DNA of 54,820 nucleotides, from positions 1-54,820 of the forward strand of contig CAIUKV010000147.1 in the NCBI GenBank assembly GCA_903899845.1, written 5' to 3'. Below the pieces are notes generated by a model. It was not told where the DNA came from. It was given only the letters and a program-made list of their open reading frames with translations, and searched no databases. Positions 1-12,857 of the stretch are shown here, one piece after another. Position 1 is the stretch's first letter; each line of letters opens with the position of its first letter. The DNA comes from an uncultured Actinomycetes bacterium. Lineage in GTDB: Bacteria; Actinomycetota; Acidimicrobiia; IMCC26256; PALSA-555. A program made the position numbers and the translations under genes.

Positions 1-533
1 AGCACCTCCACCAGCAGCGGCGTGCCCAGCGCGACCAGACGCGCCCGCAGCTCGCCCGCAGTCTCCTCCGGGCCGATGGCCGTGGTCACCTCGGCGAGCA
101 CGGGCCCGGTGTCCATGCCCTCGTCGAGGGCCATCACGCACACGCCGGTCTCGTCGTCGCCGGCCAGGATCGCGCGCTCCACCGGAGCCGCACCCCGCCA
201 GCGCGGCAGGCGCGAGAAGTGCAGGTTCACGAACCCGAGGCGGCCCGTCGCCAGCACCGCCGGGGGGAGCAGCTGACCGAAGGCGACCACCACCCCGGCG
301 TCGAGGCCGAGGTCGGCCAGCTCGGCGGCGCACTCCCGGGCGCGCGCGGGGGTCCGGACCGGCAGCCCGAGCGCCTCGGCCGCCGCCCGCACCGGACTCG
401 GCGTCGTCGCCGACCCGCGGCCCCGCCGACGGTCGGGTTGGGTGACCACGCAGGCGACGTCGTGCCCGGCGGCGACGACCGCCTCGAGCGGGGGGACGGC
501 CTCGACCGGGGTCCCGAAGTAGGCGAGTCGCAC
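1..533 (-). CDS. fmt: Methionyl-tRNA formyltransferase (N-terminal part, cut by window edge)
   Basis: Transfers a formyl group from 10-formyl-THF to Met-tRNAfMet for initiation. About 177 residues are visible, roughly the N-terminal hydrolase-like domain; the C-terminal OB-like domain lies outside the window. Seen: the N-terminal VRLAYFGTP strand, the NLHFSRLPRWRGAAP stretch (about residues 103-117) carrying the family's catalytic Asn and His, and a DEGMDTG segment holding the catalytic Asp (about 141). The GTG start at 533 is chosen because RLAYFGTP is normally at the very N-terminus. It follows def by 17 bases, the usual def-fmt pair, with only a weak ribosome binding site. Confidence 0.95.
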   Translation of the reverse strand, partial: MRLAYFGTPVEAVPPLEAVVAAGHDVACVVTQPDRRRGRGSATTPSPVRAAAEALGLPVRTPARARECAAELADLGLDAGVVVAFGQLLPPAVLATGRLGFVNLHFSRLPRWRGAAPVERAILAGDDETGVCVMALDEGMDTGPVLAEVTTAIGPEETAGELRARLVALGTPLLVEV

Positions 534-550
534 GACCGGCCGCGAGCCGG

Positions 551-1072
551 TCAGCGCCCGTCGGTGCCGGGCACCGCCGCCAGGGCGTCGCGGCGGCGCA
601 GCTCGCGCAGTGCCGCGGCGCGCGCCTCGGGATCGATCCGGTCGATCGCGAGCACGCCGTCGAGGTGGTCGATCTCGTGCATCAGCATCCGACCGAAGTA
701 GTCGTCACCCGCCTCGAACACCACCTCGTCGCCGTCGAGGTCGAGACCCCGCACGGTGACGAACGCCGGGCGCACGACCTCGAGCCGGAGCCCCGGCAGC
801 GACAGGCAGCCCTCCTCGAACACCATCTCGCCGGAGGACTCCACGATCTCGGGGTTGATCAGCACGTCGGGCACGTCGTCGTCGCCGAGGTAGGTGAAGA
901 AGCGCTGCGGGATGCCCACCTGGGGGGCCGCGAGGCCGCCCCCGACGGCGCGGTGCATGGTCTCGATCATGGCGTCGACGGTGCGGGCCAGCGCGCCGTC
1001 GATCTCGGTGACCTCGCGGGCGCGCATGCGCAGGACCGGGTCGCCGAGGGTGCGGACCACGAAGACGTCCAT
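551..1072 (-). CDS. def: Peptide deformylase
   Basis: Removes the N-formyl group from nascent proteins; metal-dependent cytosolic hydrolase of 173 residues. All three signature motifs are present: GGLAAPQ (about 45-51), EGCLS (87-91, metal-ligand Cys89) and HEIDHLDG (from 132, two metal-ligand His and catalytic Glu). The ATG at 1072 gives a normal MDVFVVRTLGDPVLR N-terminus. A longer reading-frame extension upstream overlaps priA and has no family similarity, so it is excluded. It sits between priA and fmt, pairing the enzymes that add and remove the formyl group. Confidence 0.97.
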   Translation of the reverse strand: MDVFVVRTLGDPVLRMRAREVTEIDGALARTVDAMIETMHRAVGGGLAAPQVGIPQRFFTYLGDDDVPDVLINPEIVESSGEMVFEEGCLSLPGLRLEVVRPAFVTVRGLDLDGDEVVFEAGDDYFGRMLMHEIDHLDGVLAIDRIDPEARAAALRELRRRDALAAVPGTDGR

Positions 1073-1091
1073 GGGGCGAGCGTACCCGTCG

Positions 1092-2894
1092 TCACACCCG
1101 GGCCGGATCGACCGCGACGCGCAGGCGCCCGCGGGCCCGGGCCGGTCCGAGGTCGGCGGCGGCGATGCCGTCGGCCAGCGCGTCCGGGGTGGCCGCCCGC
1201 ACCAGGGCCGCGCCGGTGTCCCCGCCCACGACCGTGAGACCGACGGCCCGGAGCGCATCCGCGGCGACGGTGACGGCGGCGGCGACCCCCGAGACCTCGG
1301 CGACCGCGCCGAACGGCGGGTAGGCCAGCGCGCGCCGGATCTCGGTCTCGGCGGCCAGGAACCCGTCGGGGTCGCCGGTCGCGGCCACCGCGAGCACCGG
1401 ATGGTCGGGCATCCGGGTCTGGACGACCAGGCGACCGCCCCGGGACCGGTCGCCGAGCAGCCGGGCGGCCCGGACCAGGAGCCACAGGGCCTGCTCGTGG
1501 GCCCGGTAGCGCAACGCGCACAGCTCCTCGTCGAACGTCGGGAACGCCACGAGGCGGACCGGCGGCACACTCCCCCGAGCCACCCGGTGCAGCACCGCCT
1601 CGGTCCCGACCAGCACCGGCGCCGCGCCGAGGTCCGCGGTCTCGGCGTCGACGTCGGTCACCGCCGTGCGCGGCACCAGCGCGGCGATCTCGTCCCGGAC
1701 CGCGTGCACACCCGGCCGCACCGCCCGGATGCTCGTCGCGCCGCACGCCGCGCACACGGGCGGCCGGGTCGTGCCGCACCGGCCGCACTCGAGCTGGTCG
1801 TCGGGCTGCGCGAGCGCAGCACCGCACACCTCGCACCGGGCCAGGCTCGCGCACGCGCGACACGCGAGCAGCCGGGCCCGGCCGCGTCGGTTCACCACCA
1901 CCAGGGCCCGGCCGTCGGCGTCGACGGCCCGGCGCACGGCGGCGCCGAGGCCCTCCCCCGCAACGCCCGCCCGGGGCGGCTCGTCGCGCAGGTCGACGAC
2001 GTCGAGCACCGGCCAGCCCCGCCGCAGCGTGCGGACCGGTGGCGTCACCCGCACCGCGCCCGGGAGCGCCGCCGCCTCGGGACCGGGGACCGGGCTCACG
2101 AGCGTGACGACCGCACCGGCGCGGCGGGCCCGCTCGAGCGCGACGTCGCGGGCGTGCCAGGTCGGCGCCCGCTCCTCCTGATAGGCCTCGTCGCGCTCGT
2201 CGAGCACCACGACCGCGGCCAGGTCCGGGATGGGGAGCCACACGGCGGCCCGCCCCCCCACCACGACCTGGGCCCCCCGGCGCGCGGCCTCCCACACCTG
2301 GGTCCGGGCCCGGTCGGACAGCGCACTGTGGTGGTGCAGCACCGTCCGCCCGGTCCGGGCGACGGCGCGCACCAGGGGCGCGGCCCCGGCCGGCTCGGGC
2401 ACGAGGACCAGGGTCGTGCCCTCGGGCGCACACGCCGAGAGCACCAGCTCCCGCCGGTCGAGCGCCGGGGGCCAGGTCACGACCCGCACCGGCGCGTCCG
2501 GCCACGGGCCGCCGAGGTCGGCGGGCGGCGCGCCGACGGGATGGAGCGCCGCGGCGGGCTCGACCGGATCCGTGGGGGTGACGACGTTGGGGGGTGAGGC
2601 CGCCCGCAGGAACGCGGTGTCGGGTCCCGCCCACCGCCGCGCCGCCCACCGGGCCAGGTCCACCACTGCGGCCGGCGGCCCGGCCGACACCACCCGGTGC
2701 ACGGGGACGAGCCGCGCGACCGGCGTCGCCGGGGTCACCCCGTCGGCCACGACCCAGCCCCGGACCCGCCGCCCGTGCAGCGGGACGCGCACCACCGTCC
2801 CCACCCCGATCGGGTCGGTGAGGGTCTCGGGCACGAGGTAGTCGAACTCCCGGGTCACCGCGGGGACGTCGGGTCGGACCCGGCACACCCTCAT
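1092..2894 (-). CDS. priA: PriA-like primosomal protein N', probably without helicase activity
   Basis: 600 residues. PriA recognises abandoned replication forks and reloads the replisome. The N-terminal DNA-binding region (REFDYLVPE...) and the eight-cysteine zinc module (CRAC, CEVC, CGRC, CAAC, about residues 340-390) are intact. The ATPase core is degenerate: no Walker A GxGKT is visible where it should be, and the DEEH box reads DERD. Actinobacterial PriA proteins are known to lack ATPase residues, so this is a lineage trait and not recent decay. The gene lies between metK and def, as is usual for the group. The ATG at 2894 gives the standard N-terminus. Confidence 0.92.
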   Translation of the reverse strand: MRVCRVRPDVPAVTREFDYLVPETLTDPIGVGTVVRVPLHGRRVRGWVVADGVTPATPVARLVPVHRVVSAGPPAAVVDLARWAARRWAGPDTAFLRAASPPNVVTPTDPVEPAAALHPVGAPPADLGGPWPDAPVRVVTWPPALDRRELVLSACAPEGTTLVLVPEPAGAAPLVRAVARTGRTVLHHHSALSDRARTQVWEAARRGAQVVVGGRAAVWLPIPDLAAVVVLDERDEAYQEERAPTWHARDVALERARRAGAVVTLVSPVPGPEAAALPGAVRVTPPVRTLRRGWPVLDVVDLRDEPPRAGVAGEGLGAAVRRAVDADGRALVVVNRRGRARLLACRACASLARCEVCGAALAQPDDQLECGRCGTTRPPVCAACGATSIRAVRPGVHAVRDEIAALVPRTAVTDVDAETADLGAAPVLVGTEAVLHRVARGSVPPVRLVAFPTFDEELCALRYRAHEQALWLLVRAARLLGDRSRGGRLVVQTRMPDHPVLAVAATGDPDGFLAAETEIRRALAYPPFGAVAEVSGVAAAVTVAADALRAVGLTVVGGDTGAALVRAATPDALADGIAAADLGPARARGRLRVAVDPARV

Positions 2895-2948
2895 CCGGTC
2901 GTCACCGTCGTCCCCCGGCGTCGCGGTCCGCGCGCGGCGGCGATGGCG

Positions 2949-4142
2949 TCAGGCCAAGGACTCGGCCGCCCGCCGGAGCTCGGCGGCGGCCTCGGTCGAC
3001 TCCCAGGTGAACGTCGGCTCGTTGCGCCCGAAGTGCCCGTAGGCCGAGGTCCGCCGGAAGATCGGTCGCCGCAGCTGGAGGCGGTCGATGATGGCCGCCG
3101 GCCGCAGGTCGAACAGCTCCTGCACCAGCGCCGGGAGCTTCTCCGGGTCGATCTCGGAGGTCCCGAAGGTCTCGACCATCACCGACACCGGCCGGGCCAC
3201 GCCGATCGCGTAGGCCACCTGCACCTCGCACCGCTCGGCGATGCCGGCCGCGACCACGTTCTTGGCGACGTGGCGCACGGCGTAGGCGGCCGACCGGTCG
3301 ACCTTCGTCGGGTCCTTGCCCGAGAACGCGCCACCGCCGTGGCGGGCCATGCCGCCGTAGGTGTCGACGATGATCTTGCGGCCGGTGAGGCCGCAGTCGG
3401 CGTGCGGGCCGCCCTTCTCGAACGCCCCGGTCGGGTTGACCAGCACGCGGAAGTCGCCGTCGGCGAACTGCTCGGGCAGGGTCGGACGGATCACGTGCTC
3501 GATCAGGTCCGGCGCCATGATCGAGTCACGGTCGACGCCCGGAGCGTGCTGGGTCGAGATCAGCACGGTGTCGAGGCGGACCGGGCGACCGTCGACGTAC
3601 TCGATGCTCACCTGGGTCTTGCCGTCGGGACGGAGGTACGGCAGCGTGCCGCTCTTGCGGACCTCGGTGAGCCGGTGGGCGAGGCGGTGGGCCAGCCAGA
3701 TCGGCATGGGCATGAGGTCGGCGGTGTCGTCGCACGCGTACCCGAACATCATCCCCTGGTCGCCGGCGCCGGTCTCGTCGAGCGCGTCGCCCACGCCGTC
3801 GCGGACCTCGGCCGCCTTGTCCACGCCCATGGCGATGTCGGTCGACTGCTCGCCGATCGACGTGATCACGCCGCAGGTGTTGCCGTCGAAGCCGAACGAC
3901 TCGCGGTCGTAGCCGATGCCGCACACCGTGTCGCGCACGATGCGGGGGATGTCGACGTACTGCGTGGTGGAGAACTCGCCCGCGACCACCACCAGCCCCG
4001 TGGTGGCCATCGTCTCGCAGGCCACCCGGCTCATCGGGTCCTTGTCGAGGATGGCGTCGAGGATGGCGTCGGACACGGCGTCGCACATCTTGTCGGGGTG
4101 ACCTTCGGTCACCGACTCGGACGTGAACGTGAAGCGCTTCAC
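2949..4142 (-). CDS. metK: S-adenosylmethionine synthetase
   Basis: Makes SAM from methionine and ATP. 397 residues, full length. Seen: the N-terminal [12 protein letters not shown], the family signature [12 protein letters not shown], and the phosphate-binding [19 protein letters not shown]. The GTG start at 4142 shares a GTGA junction with the TGA of coaBC, so translation is probably coupled. It is followed after 54 bases by priA. Cytosolic homotetramer in the family. Confidence 0.98.
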   Translation of the reverse strand: MKRFTFTSESVTEGHPDKMCDAVSDAILDAILDKDPMSRVACETMATTGLVVVAGEFSTTQYVDIPRIVRDTVCGIGYDRESFGFDGNTCGVITSIGEQSTDIAMGVDKAAEVRDGVGDALDETGAGDQGMMFGYACDDTADLMPMPIWLAHRLAHRLTEVRKSGTLPYLRPDGKTQVSIEYVDGRPVRLDTVLISTQHAPGVDRDSIMAPDLIEHVIRPTLPEQFADGDFRVLVNPTGAFEKGGPHADCGLTGRKIIVDTYGGMARHGGGAFSGKDPTKVDRSAAYAVRHVAKNVVAAGIAERCEVQVAYAIGVARPVSVMVETFGTSEIDPEKLPALVQELFDLRPAAIIDRLQLRRPIFRRTSAYGHFGRNEPTFTWESTEAAAELRRAAESLA

Positions 4143-5371
4143 TCGGGGGCTCCTTGTCGGGGGTGGGGGGTGCGCACTCGGTCGAGGATGAGATCGGCGA
4201 GCCGGACCTTGGTGACGAGACCGAACTCCTCGACCCCACCGTCGGCGTCGAGCAGGACGGCCCGGTTGGTGTCGACCTCGAATCCGGAGTCCTCGGACCG
4301 TACGTCATTGCCGACCATCAGGTCGACCCGCTTGGCCGCGAGCTTCGCCGCGGCGTTCTCCTGCACGTCGTCGGTCTCGGCGGCGAAGCCGACGAGGTAC
4401 TGGTCGGCCCGCTTGCGCTCGCCGAGCAGGCGGAGGATGTCGGGGGTCGGCTCGAGCACGATCTCGGGCACACCGTCGGCCTTCTTGAGCTTGGCCGGGG
4501 CCGCGGCCTTGGGCCGGAAGTCGGCGACCGCCGCGGCCATGACCACGACGTCGGCGGACTCGGCCGCAGCCAGGGTGGCCGCGGCCATCTCGTCGGCGGT
4601 CACCACCGCCTCCACCCGGACCCGGGGGTGCACCGGCCGGTGCACGGTCGTGACGAGCACGACGTCGGCCCCGCGCGCGGCGGCGGCGTCGGCGATCGCG
4701 TACCCCATCTTCCCCGACGACCGGTTGCCGATGTAGCGGACCGGGTCGATGGGCTCCCGGGTCCCCCCGGCGGTCACCACGACCCGCAGGTCCGCGAGGT
4801 CTCCCGACCGGGACAGCACCTCGGCGGCGGCGGCGACGATCCGCTCGGGCGCGGCGAGCCGCCCGGCACCGACGTCGCCGCCGGCCAGGCGCCCGGACTC
4901 GGGGGGCACGACGTGGACCCCGCGCGCGGCGAGGAGGGCGAGGTTGTCGACGACCGCCGGGTGCTCCCACATCTCGGTGTGCATCGCCGGCGCCACGAGC
5001 ACCGGCGCCCGCGTCGCGAGCAGGGTGGCGGTGACCAGGTCGTCCGAGATCCCGTGGGCGTACTTGCCGATCACCTTGGCGGTGGCCGGAGCCACGACGA
5101 CGAGGTCGGCCCCCTGGCCGAGGCGGGTGTGGGGGATCGCCTCGGGCCCGGCGAACAGCGACGTGCGGGCGGGCTCGGAGGCGAGCGCCGAGAAGGTCGT
5201 GGCGCCGACGAACTGCTGGGCGTCGTCGGTGAGCACGGGGGCGACGTGGGCGCCCGCGTCCACGAGGCGACGGCAGACCTCCACCGCCTTGTACGCGGAG
5301 ATCCCACCCGTGACGCACAGGACGACGGACCGGCCCCGCAGGGCGGCCAGCACATCGGATCGTGGCTGCAT
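4139..5371 (-). CDS. coaBC: Bifunctional phosphopantothenoylcysteine decarboxylase/synthetase
   Basis: Two consecutive steps of coenzyme A synthesis. 410 residues. The CoaC half carries the FMN-binding GGISAYKA motif, the active-site His in [11 protein letters not shown], and PAMHTEMW, the actinobacterial form of the PxMNxxMW clamp. The CoaB half has [25 protein letters not shown] and the KLKK segment used for CTP activation. ATG at 5371; the stop overlaps the metK start. The upstream neighbour rpoZ is 30 bases away. Confidence 0.97.
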   Translation of the reverse strand: MQPRSDVLAALRGRSVVLCVTGGISAYKAVEVCRRLVDAGAHVAPVLTDDAQQFVGATTFSALASEPARTSLFAGPEAIPHTRLGQGADLVVVAPATAKVIGKYAHGISDDLVTATLLATRAPVLVAPAMHTEMWEHPAVVDNLALLAARGVHVVPPESGRLAGGDVGAGRLAAPERIVAAAAEVLSRSGDLADLRVVVTAGGTREPIDPVRYIGNRSSGKMGYAIADAAAARGADVVLVTTVHRPVHPRVRVEAVVTADEMAAATLAAAESADVVVMAAAVADFRPKAAAPAKLKKADGVPEIVLEPTPDILRLLGERKRADQYLVGFAAETDDVQENAAAKLAAKRVDLMVGNDVRSEDSGFEVDTNRAVLLDADGGVEEFGLVTKVRLADLILDRVRTPHPRQGAPE

Positions 5372-5401
5372 CGGGGACCCGTCGTCCGGTGGTGCCGGGG
5401 G

Positions 5402-5731
5402 CTACTCGGCGGTGGGGTCCTCGCCGGCGGCGTCCATCGCCGCCGCGTCGGCCGCCGCGGCAGCCTCGGCCTCGGCGGCCTCGGGGTCGATCGGGTGGGC
5501 CTCGATCTTGCCCTGCTGGATCTCCTCGAGCGCGATTGTCAGGGGCTTGCGCGACACCGAGGTGACCTGGGGCGGGACCAGCTTGCCCAGGCCCTCGCTC
5601 AGCTGGTTGTAGTAGTCGTTGATCTCGCGGGCCCGCATGGAGGCCAGGACGACCAACGTGAACTTCGACCCCACCCGATCGAGGAGATCCTCCATCTTGG
5701 GGTCCATGAGGTCGACACGCCGTTCGGCCAT
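5402..5731 (-). CDS. rpoZ: RNA polymerase omega subunit
   Basis: Small RNA polymerase subunit that helps beta-prime fold and assemble. 109 residues. The conserved helix region GSKFTLVVLASMRAREIN and the following PLTIALEEIQQGKI segment are present; the C-terminus is a long Ala/Glu-rich acidic tail. The ATG at 5731 gives MAERRVDLMDPKMEDLL; an internal Met at residue 9 is possible but less likely. It stands in the canonical place between gmk and coaBC. Confidence 0.95.
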   Translation of the reverse strand: MAERRVDLMDPKMEDLLDRVGSKFTLVVLASMRAREINDYYNQLSEGLGKLVPPQVTSVSRKPLTIALEEIQQGKIEAHPIDPEAAEAEAAAAADAAAMDAAGEDPTAE

Positions 5732-5779
5732 GGGGTCTCCAGCACGCGAGGGGAAGGGGGACGGGCCGCGACCGGGTGG

Positions 5780-6349
5780 TCAGCGGGACCCGTCGGTCCC
5801 GGCACGCCGCGCCCGGAGGATAGCAGCCACCTCGGCGGCGGCCCGGGAGAGGTCGTCGTTGACGACCACCGCGTCGAAGTCGACGGCGGCGGCCTCCTCG
5901 GCCTCGGCCTGGTCGAGCCGGCGCTCGAGGGCGGCGACGTCGGCCCCGGGGTCCCGCCGGAACAGGCGCTCACGCTGCACCGCCCGGCTCGGGGGCTTGA
6001 CGAAGACCAGCAGCGCGTCCGGGAAGGCCGTCCGCACCGCCCGCGCCCCCTGCACGTCGAGCTCCAGGACGACGTCGTCCCCGGCGGCCAGGTGCTCCTC
6101 GAGCGGTGCCCGGGGGGTGCCCTTCAGGTCGTCGTAGACCTCGAACCACTCGAGCAGGCCCCCGGAGTCGCGCAGGCGCTCGAACTCGGTGCGGTCGACG
6201 AACCAGTAGTCGACGCCGTCGACCTCGCCGGCGCGTGGCGCGCGGGTGTTCAGCGACACCGAGAACCACAGCCCCGGCTCCTGGGCCCGCAGCGCTCGGA
6301 GGATCGATCCCTTCCCCACCCCGGACGGCCCTGCGATCACGAGCAGCAC
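5780..6349 (-). CDS. gmk: Guanylate kinase
   Basis: Phosphorylates GMP to GDP with ATP. 189 residues. P-loop GPSGVGKG (about 7-14), GMP-binding SLNTRAPRAGEVDGVDYWFV, and LELDVQGA are all seen. The GTG at 6349 is the only start available after the mihF stop and lies 15 bases downstream of it. The chain begins directly at the first beta strand, a little shorter at the N-terminus than many homologues. Confidence 0.96.
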   Translation of the reverse strand: MLLVIAGPSGVGKGSILRALRAQEPGLWFSVSLNTRAPRAGEVDGVDYWFVDRTEFERLRDSGGLLEWFEVYDDLKGTPRAPLEEHLAAGDDVVLELDVQGARAVRTAFPDALLVFVKPPSRAVQRERLFRRDPGADVAALERRLDQAEAEEAAAVDFDAVVVNDDLSRAAAEVAAILRARRAGTDGSR

Positions 6350-6364
6350 TCCGACGACCCCGGC

Positions 6365-6679
6365 TCAGGCGAAGCGCTCGAGCAGCCGCGCGCGTTGGTG
6401 CGCGCCCAGGCCGCGGAGCCGGCGACTCTCGCTGATCCCCACCTCGTCGAGGACGCGCCGGGCCCGGACCTTGCCCACTCCCGGGAGGGACTCCAGCATG
6501 CTCAGCACCTTGAGCTTGCCGACGGTCTCGTCGGCGTCGGCCAGCGCGAAGAGCGCGCCCAGGGTGAGCTGGCCCTGCTTCAGGCGGTCCTTGACCTCCG
6601 CCCGCTGCTGTCGCGCGGCCGCCGCCTTCTCGAGCGCGGCACGCCGCTGCTCGGGCGTCAGCGCGGGCGGCTGCGACAT
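6365..6679 (-). CDS. mihF: Integration host factor, actinobacterial type (mIHF)
   Basis: Nucleoid-associated DNA-binding protein of Actinobacteria. 104 residues. The C-terminal helix-two-turn-helix LPGVGKVRARRVLDEVGI (about 65-82) and the basic helix that follows match mIHF. A much longer in-frame ORF exists upstream, but its translation is low-complexity Arg/Pro antisense noise from pyrF; the ATG at 6679 has a clear GGAGG ribosome binding site and a good -10 (TATACT) 27 bases upstream. Located between pyrF and gmk, the diagnostic actinobacterial position. Confidence 0.95.
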   Translation of the reverse strand: MSQPPALTPEQRRAALEKAAAARQQRAEVKDRLKQGQLTLGALFALADADETVGKLKVLSMLESLPGVGKVRARRVLDEVGISESRRLRGLGAHQRARLLERFA

Positions 6680-6706
6680 CGGGACCTCCGGAGGGACGGA
6701 GCGCGG

Positions 6707-6712
6707 AGTATA
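6707..6712 (-). promoter_or_regulatory. -10 box upstream of mihF
   Basis: On the minus strand the hexamer reads TATACT, one mismatch from TATAAT, 27 bases before the mihF ATG and beyond its GGAGG ribosome binding site. No recognisable -35 is seen at 16-18 bases. It lies in the 55-base gap after pyrF, so mihF-gmk-rpoZ-coaBC-metK can probably be transcribed separately from the pyr genes. Confidence 0.55.
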
Positions 6713-6734
6713 CGCAGGGGCCCGTTCGTCGCGA

Positions 6735-7463
6735 TCAGTGGCCGGGGGCGGCGAGCGCCGCCGCGACCTCGGCGTGCACTGCCGCCGCCGCACCGGCGGG
6801 GTCGTCGGCCTGGGTGACCGCCCGGCCGACGACGAGCCACGTCGCGCCGTTCGCGATCGCGGCCGCCGGGGTCGCGATCCGGGCCTGGTCGTCGGGCGCG
6901 GTTCCCGCCGGGCGGATCCCCGGCACCATCGTCCGCATCCCGGCCGCCGCCGCGGCACCCACCTCGTGGGCCGAGCAGACGACGCCGTCGCAGCCGGCGG
7001 CGACCGCGGCGGCGAGTCGGCCCGGGAAGGCGCCGGCGTCGGGGTCGCTCGTGAGCACGGTGACCGCGAGGGCCACCGGGGACGGATGCCCGCCCTCGGC
7101 CGCGCCCTCCCGCAGCCCCGCCACCGCCGCTGCCATCATCTCGGGCCCGCCGGCGGCGTGGAAGTTGGCGAGGTCGACCCCGGCCCGCCCGAGCACGCGG
7201 GCGGCCCGACCCACGGTGTTGGGGATGTCGTGGAGCTTGAGGTCGGCGAAGACCCGGTACCCGAGCGCGGCGAAGCGGGTGAAGGCGTCGGGACCGGCCT
7301 CGGTGAACAGCTCGAGGCCGACCTTGGCGACCCCGAACCACGGCCCGACCCGCGCGGCCATCGCCTCGGCCGCAGCCAGATCACCCACGTCGAGGGCCAG
7401 GACCAGGCGATCACGGACACCGGGATCGCCGCCGCCAGGATCGCCGATCGTGGGATCACTCAT
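6735..7463 (-). CDS. pyrF: Orotidine 5'-phosphate decarboxylase
   Basis: Last step to UMP. 242 residues. The catalytic signature DLKLHDIPNTV with the D-K-D charged network is present, together with LALDV at the N-terminus and VGRAVTQADDP near the C-terminus: the short E. coli/Bacillus type, not the longer mycobacterial type. The ATG at 7463 overlaps the pyrD stop as ATGA. The N-terminus before RDRLVLALDV is a Gly-Asp-Pro-rich stretch (TIGDPGGGDPG) that may be disordered. Confidence 0.96.
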   Translation of the reverse strand: MSDPTIGDPGGGDPGVRDRLVLALDVGDLAAAEAMAARVGPWFGVAKVGLELFTEAGPDAFTRFAALGYRVFADLKLHDIPNTVGRAARVLGRAGVDLANFHAAGGPEMMAAAVAGLREGAAEGGHPSPVALAVTVLTSDPDAGAFPGRLAAAVAAGCDGVVCSAHEVGAAAAAGMRTMVPGIRPAGTAPDDQARIATPAAAIANGATWLVVGRAVTQADDPAGAAAAVHAEVAAALAAPGH

Positions 7464-8394
7464 CGTGGTTCCTCTCGCAGGGCGCCGATCAGGTCGGCGA
7501 CGCGGTCGATGCCATGACGCCCGCACCAGGCGGCGAGCTCGTCGCGGATGCGCAGGGTCGCGCGGGGGTCTCGGAAGGTGGCGGTGCCGACCCCGACGGC
7601 CACCGCCCCGGCCAGGAGCATCTCGACCGCGTCGACCCCGGTCGCCACTCCCCCGGTGCCGATGACCGGCACGCCCGGGAGCGCGCGGGTGACGTCGTGG
7701 ACGACCCGGAGCGCGATCGGCTTGACCGCCGGACCCGACAGGCCCCCGTTGCCGGCTCCGAGCGCCGGGGTCCGGGTCTCGGCATCGATGAGGAACGCCC
7801 GCACGGTGTTCACGCACGTGAGTCCGACCGCCCCCGCCCCCACCGCAGCCTCGGCGACCGCGACCACGTCGGTGGCGTTGGGCGAGAGCTTGGCCAGGAC
7901 CGGCACCGATCCCGCGGCGTCGACCACCGCCCGCACCGTCGTCGCGGTCGCCCCGGGGTCGTGGGCGATGAGGTCACCGTGGGCGAGGTTGGGGCACGAC
8001 AGGTTCACCTCGACCGCCAGCACCCCCGGCGCGGCCGCCACCGCGGCCGTCGCGCCGACGTAGTCGTCGGTGGTGAAGCCCCACACCGATGCGATGACCC
8101 GCGCGCCCCGGGCCACGAGCGGGGGCAGGTCCTGGGCCAGCCACACGTCGACCCCGGGACCCTGGAGCCCCACCGCGTTGACCATGCCCGCCGCGCTCGG
8201 GTGCAGGCGGGGGGCCGGGTTCCCGGCCCACGGGAACGGGGCCTGGCTCTTCGTGGTCACCGCGCCGAGGCCGGCCGGGTCGCAGAGCGCCGCCACCTCG
8301 TCGCCGTGGCCGAACGTCCCGGAGGCCGCCACCACCGGGTTGGGCAGGACGAGCGGGCCGACCCGGACCGAGAGGTCGACCGCCGGACGCGCCA

Positions 8395-8395
<1 letters not shown>
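7460..8395 (-). CDS. pyrD: Dihydroorotate dehydrogenase, class 1 (1B-like catalytic subunit)
   Basis: Oxidises dihydroorotate to orotate using FMN. 311 residues. Seen: ASGTFGHGDE at the N-terminus, NLSCPN with the catalytic Cys of class 1 enzymes (class 2 uses Ser), KLSPNATD, GGLSGPAVKP and the FMN phosphate site VIGTGGV. Length and sequence fit the 1B subgroup, which normally works with the iron-sulphur/FAD subunit PyrK, but no pyrK is in this operon. The ATG at 8395 overlaps the carB stop by one base (TGATG). Confidence 0.93.
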
Positions 8396-11711
<3,316 letters not shown>

Positions 11712-11712
<1 letters not shown>

Positions 11713-12857
11713 CAGGTCACATCCATGAGCGCGGTGAACTCCGAGAACAGGTAGGCGGCGTCGTGGGGGCCCGGGCCGGCCTCGGGATGGTGCTGCACGC
11801 TGAAGGCCCGCAGGTCGTCGAGCGCGAGACCCTCGACCGTGCCGTCGTTGAGGTTCACGTGGGTGATCCGGGCGCCCCCGGGGACGGTGTCGGCGCGCAC
11901 CACGTAGTTGTGGTTCTGGCTGGTGATCTCGACCCGCCCGGTCGCCTCGTGGCGCACGGGGTGGTTGGCCCCGTGGTGCCCGAAGGCCAGCTTCTCGGTC
12001 CCGGCGCCGAGCGCCAGACCCATCATCTGGTGCCCGAGGCAGATCCCGAACACCGGCACGGCGCCGAGCAGGCTCCGCACGGTGTCGGGCACCCCGGCCA
12101 CCGCCGCGGGGTCCCCGGGGCCGTTCGACAGGAAGACGCCGTCGGGGGTGCGGGCCAGGATCTCCGCCGCCGGGGTGCCGGCGGGCACCACCTCGACCCG
12201 GCAGCCGGCCCGGACCAGGTGGGTGAGGATGGTCCGCTTGATCCCGAGGTCGAGCGCCACCACCCGGTACGGGGCGTCGGCGTCGCCGACCACGTAGGGC
12301 GTCGGGGTGGTCACCTCCGCGACCAGGTCGCGCCCGTCGGTGGGGGCTGCGGTCGCGGCCGCGGCGCGCACCGCGTCCTCGTCGGCGCCGAACGCCCCGG
12401 GGCGGGCCCCGGTGTCCCGGAGGTGCCGGGTCAGGCGCCGGGTGTCGATGCCGGCGATCACCGGGACCCCGGCGGCGTCGAGGAAGCCGGCGAGGTCACC
12501 CCGGCTCCGCCAGTTGCTCGGCCGCCGGGCCAGGTCGCGCACGACCAGGCCGCGGCAGAACGGGCGCGCGTGCTCGGAGTCGTCGTCGTTGACCCCGTAG
12601 TTGCCGATGTGGGGGTAGGTGAACGTGATGATCTGCCCGGCGTAGGACGGATCGGTGACGATCTCCTGGTACCCCGACAACGAGGTGTTGAACACCAGCT
12701 CGCCGGTGGCGACCGCACCGCCGGCACCGTCGACACCCTCGGGACCGTCGGCGCGCGCGGTGCCGGCCGCGACGGCGACCTCGCCCTCGAACGCGGTGCC
12801 GTCGTCGAGGATCAGCACCCCGTCGGTCCACGTCGTCGTCGCCGCCGCTGTCCTCAT
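11712..12857 (-). CDS. carA: Carbamoyl-phosphate synthase small subunit (glutaminase)
   Basis: Hydrolyses glutamine and channels ammonia to CarB. 381 residues. N-terminal domain with [26 protein letters not shown]-terminal class I glutamine amidotransferase with the nucleophile Cys in GICLGHQ and the catalytic His/Glu in [15 protein letters not shown] at 12857 overlaps the pyrC stop as ATGA. The reading frame stays open a long way upstream through pyrC, but that translation is Gly/Arg-rich antisense-like noise. Confidence 0.97.

Noticed and set aside
4154-6817. 887-codon plus-strand open frame across coaBC, rpoZ, gmk and mihF
   Set aside because: It runs opposite four well-supported genes and has biased low-complexity composition.
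6365-6958. 197-codon version of mihF
   Set aside because: The first ~93 residues are Arg/Pro/Ser noise antisense-framed to pyrF; the internal ATG has GGAGG and matches family length.
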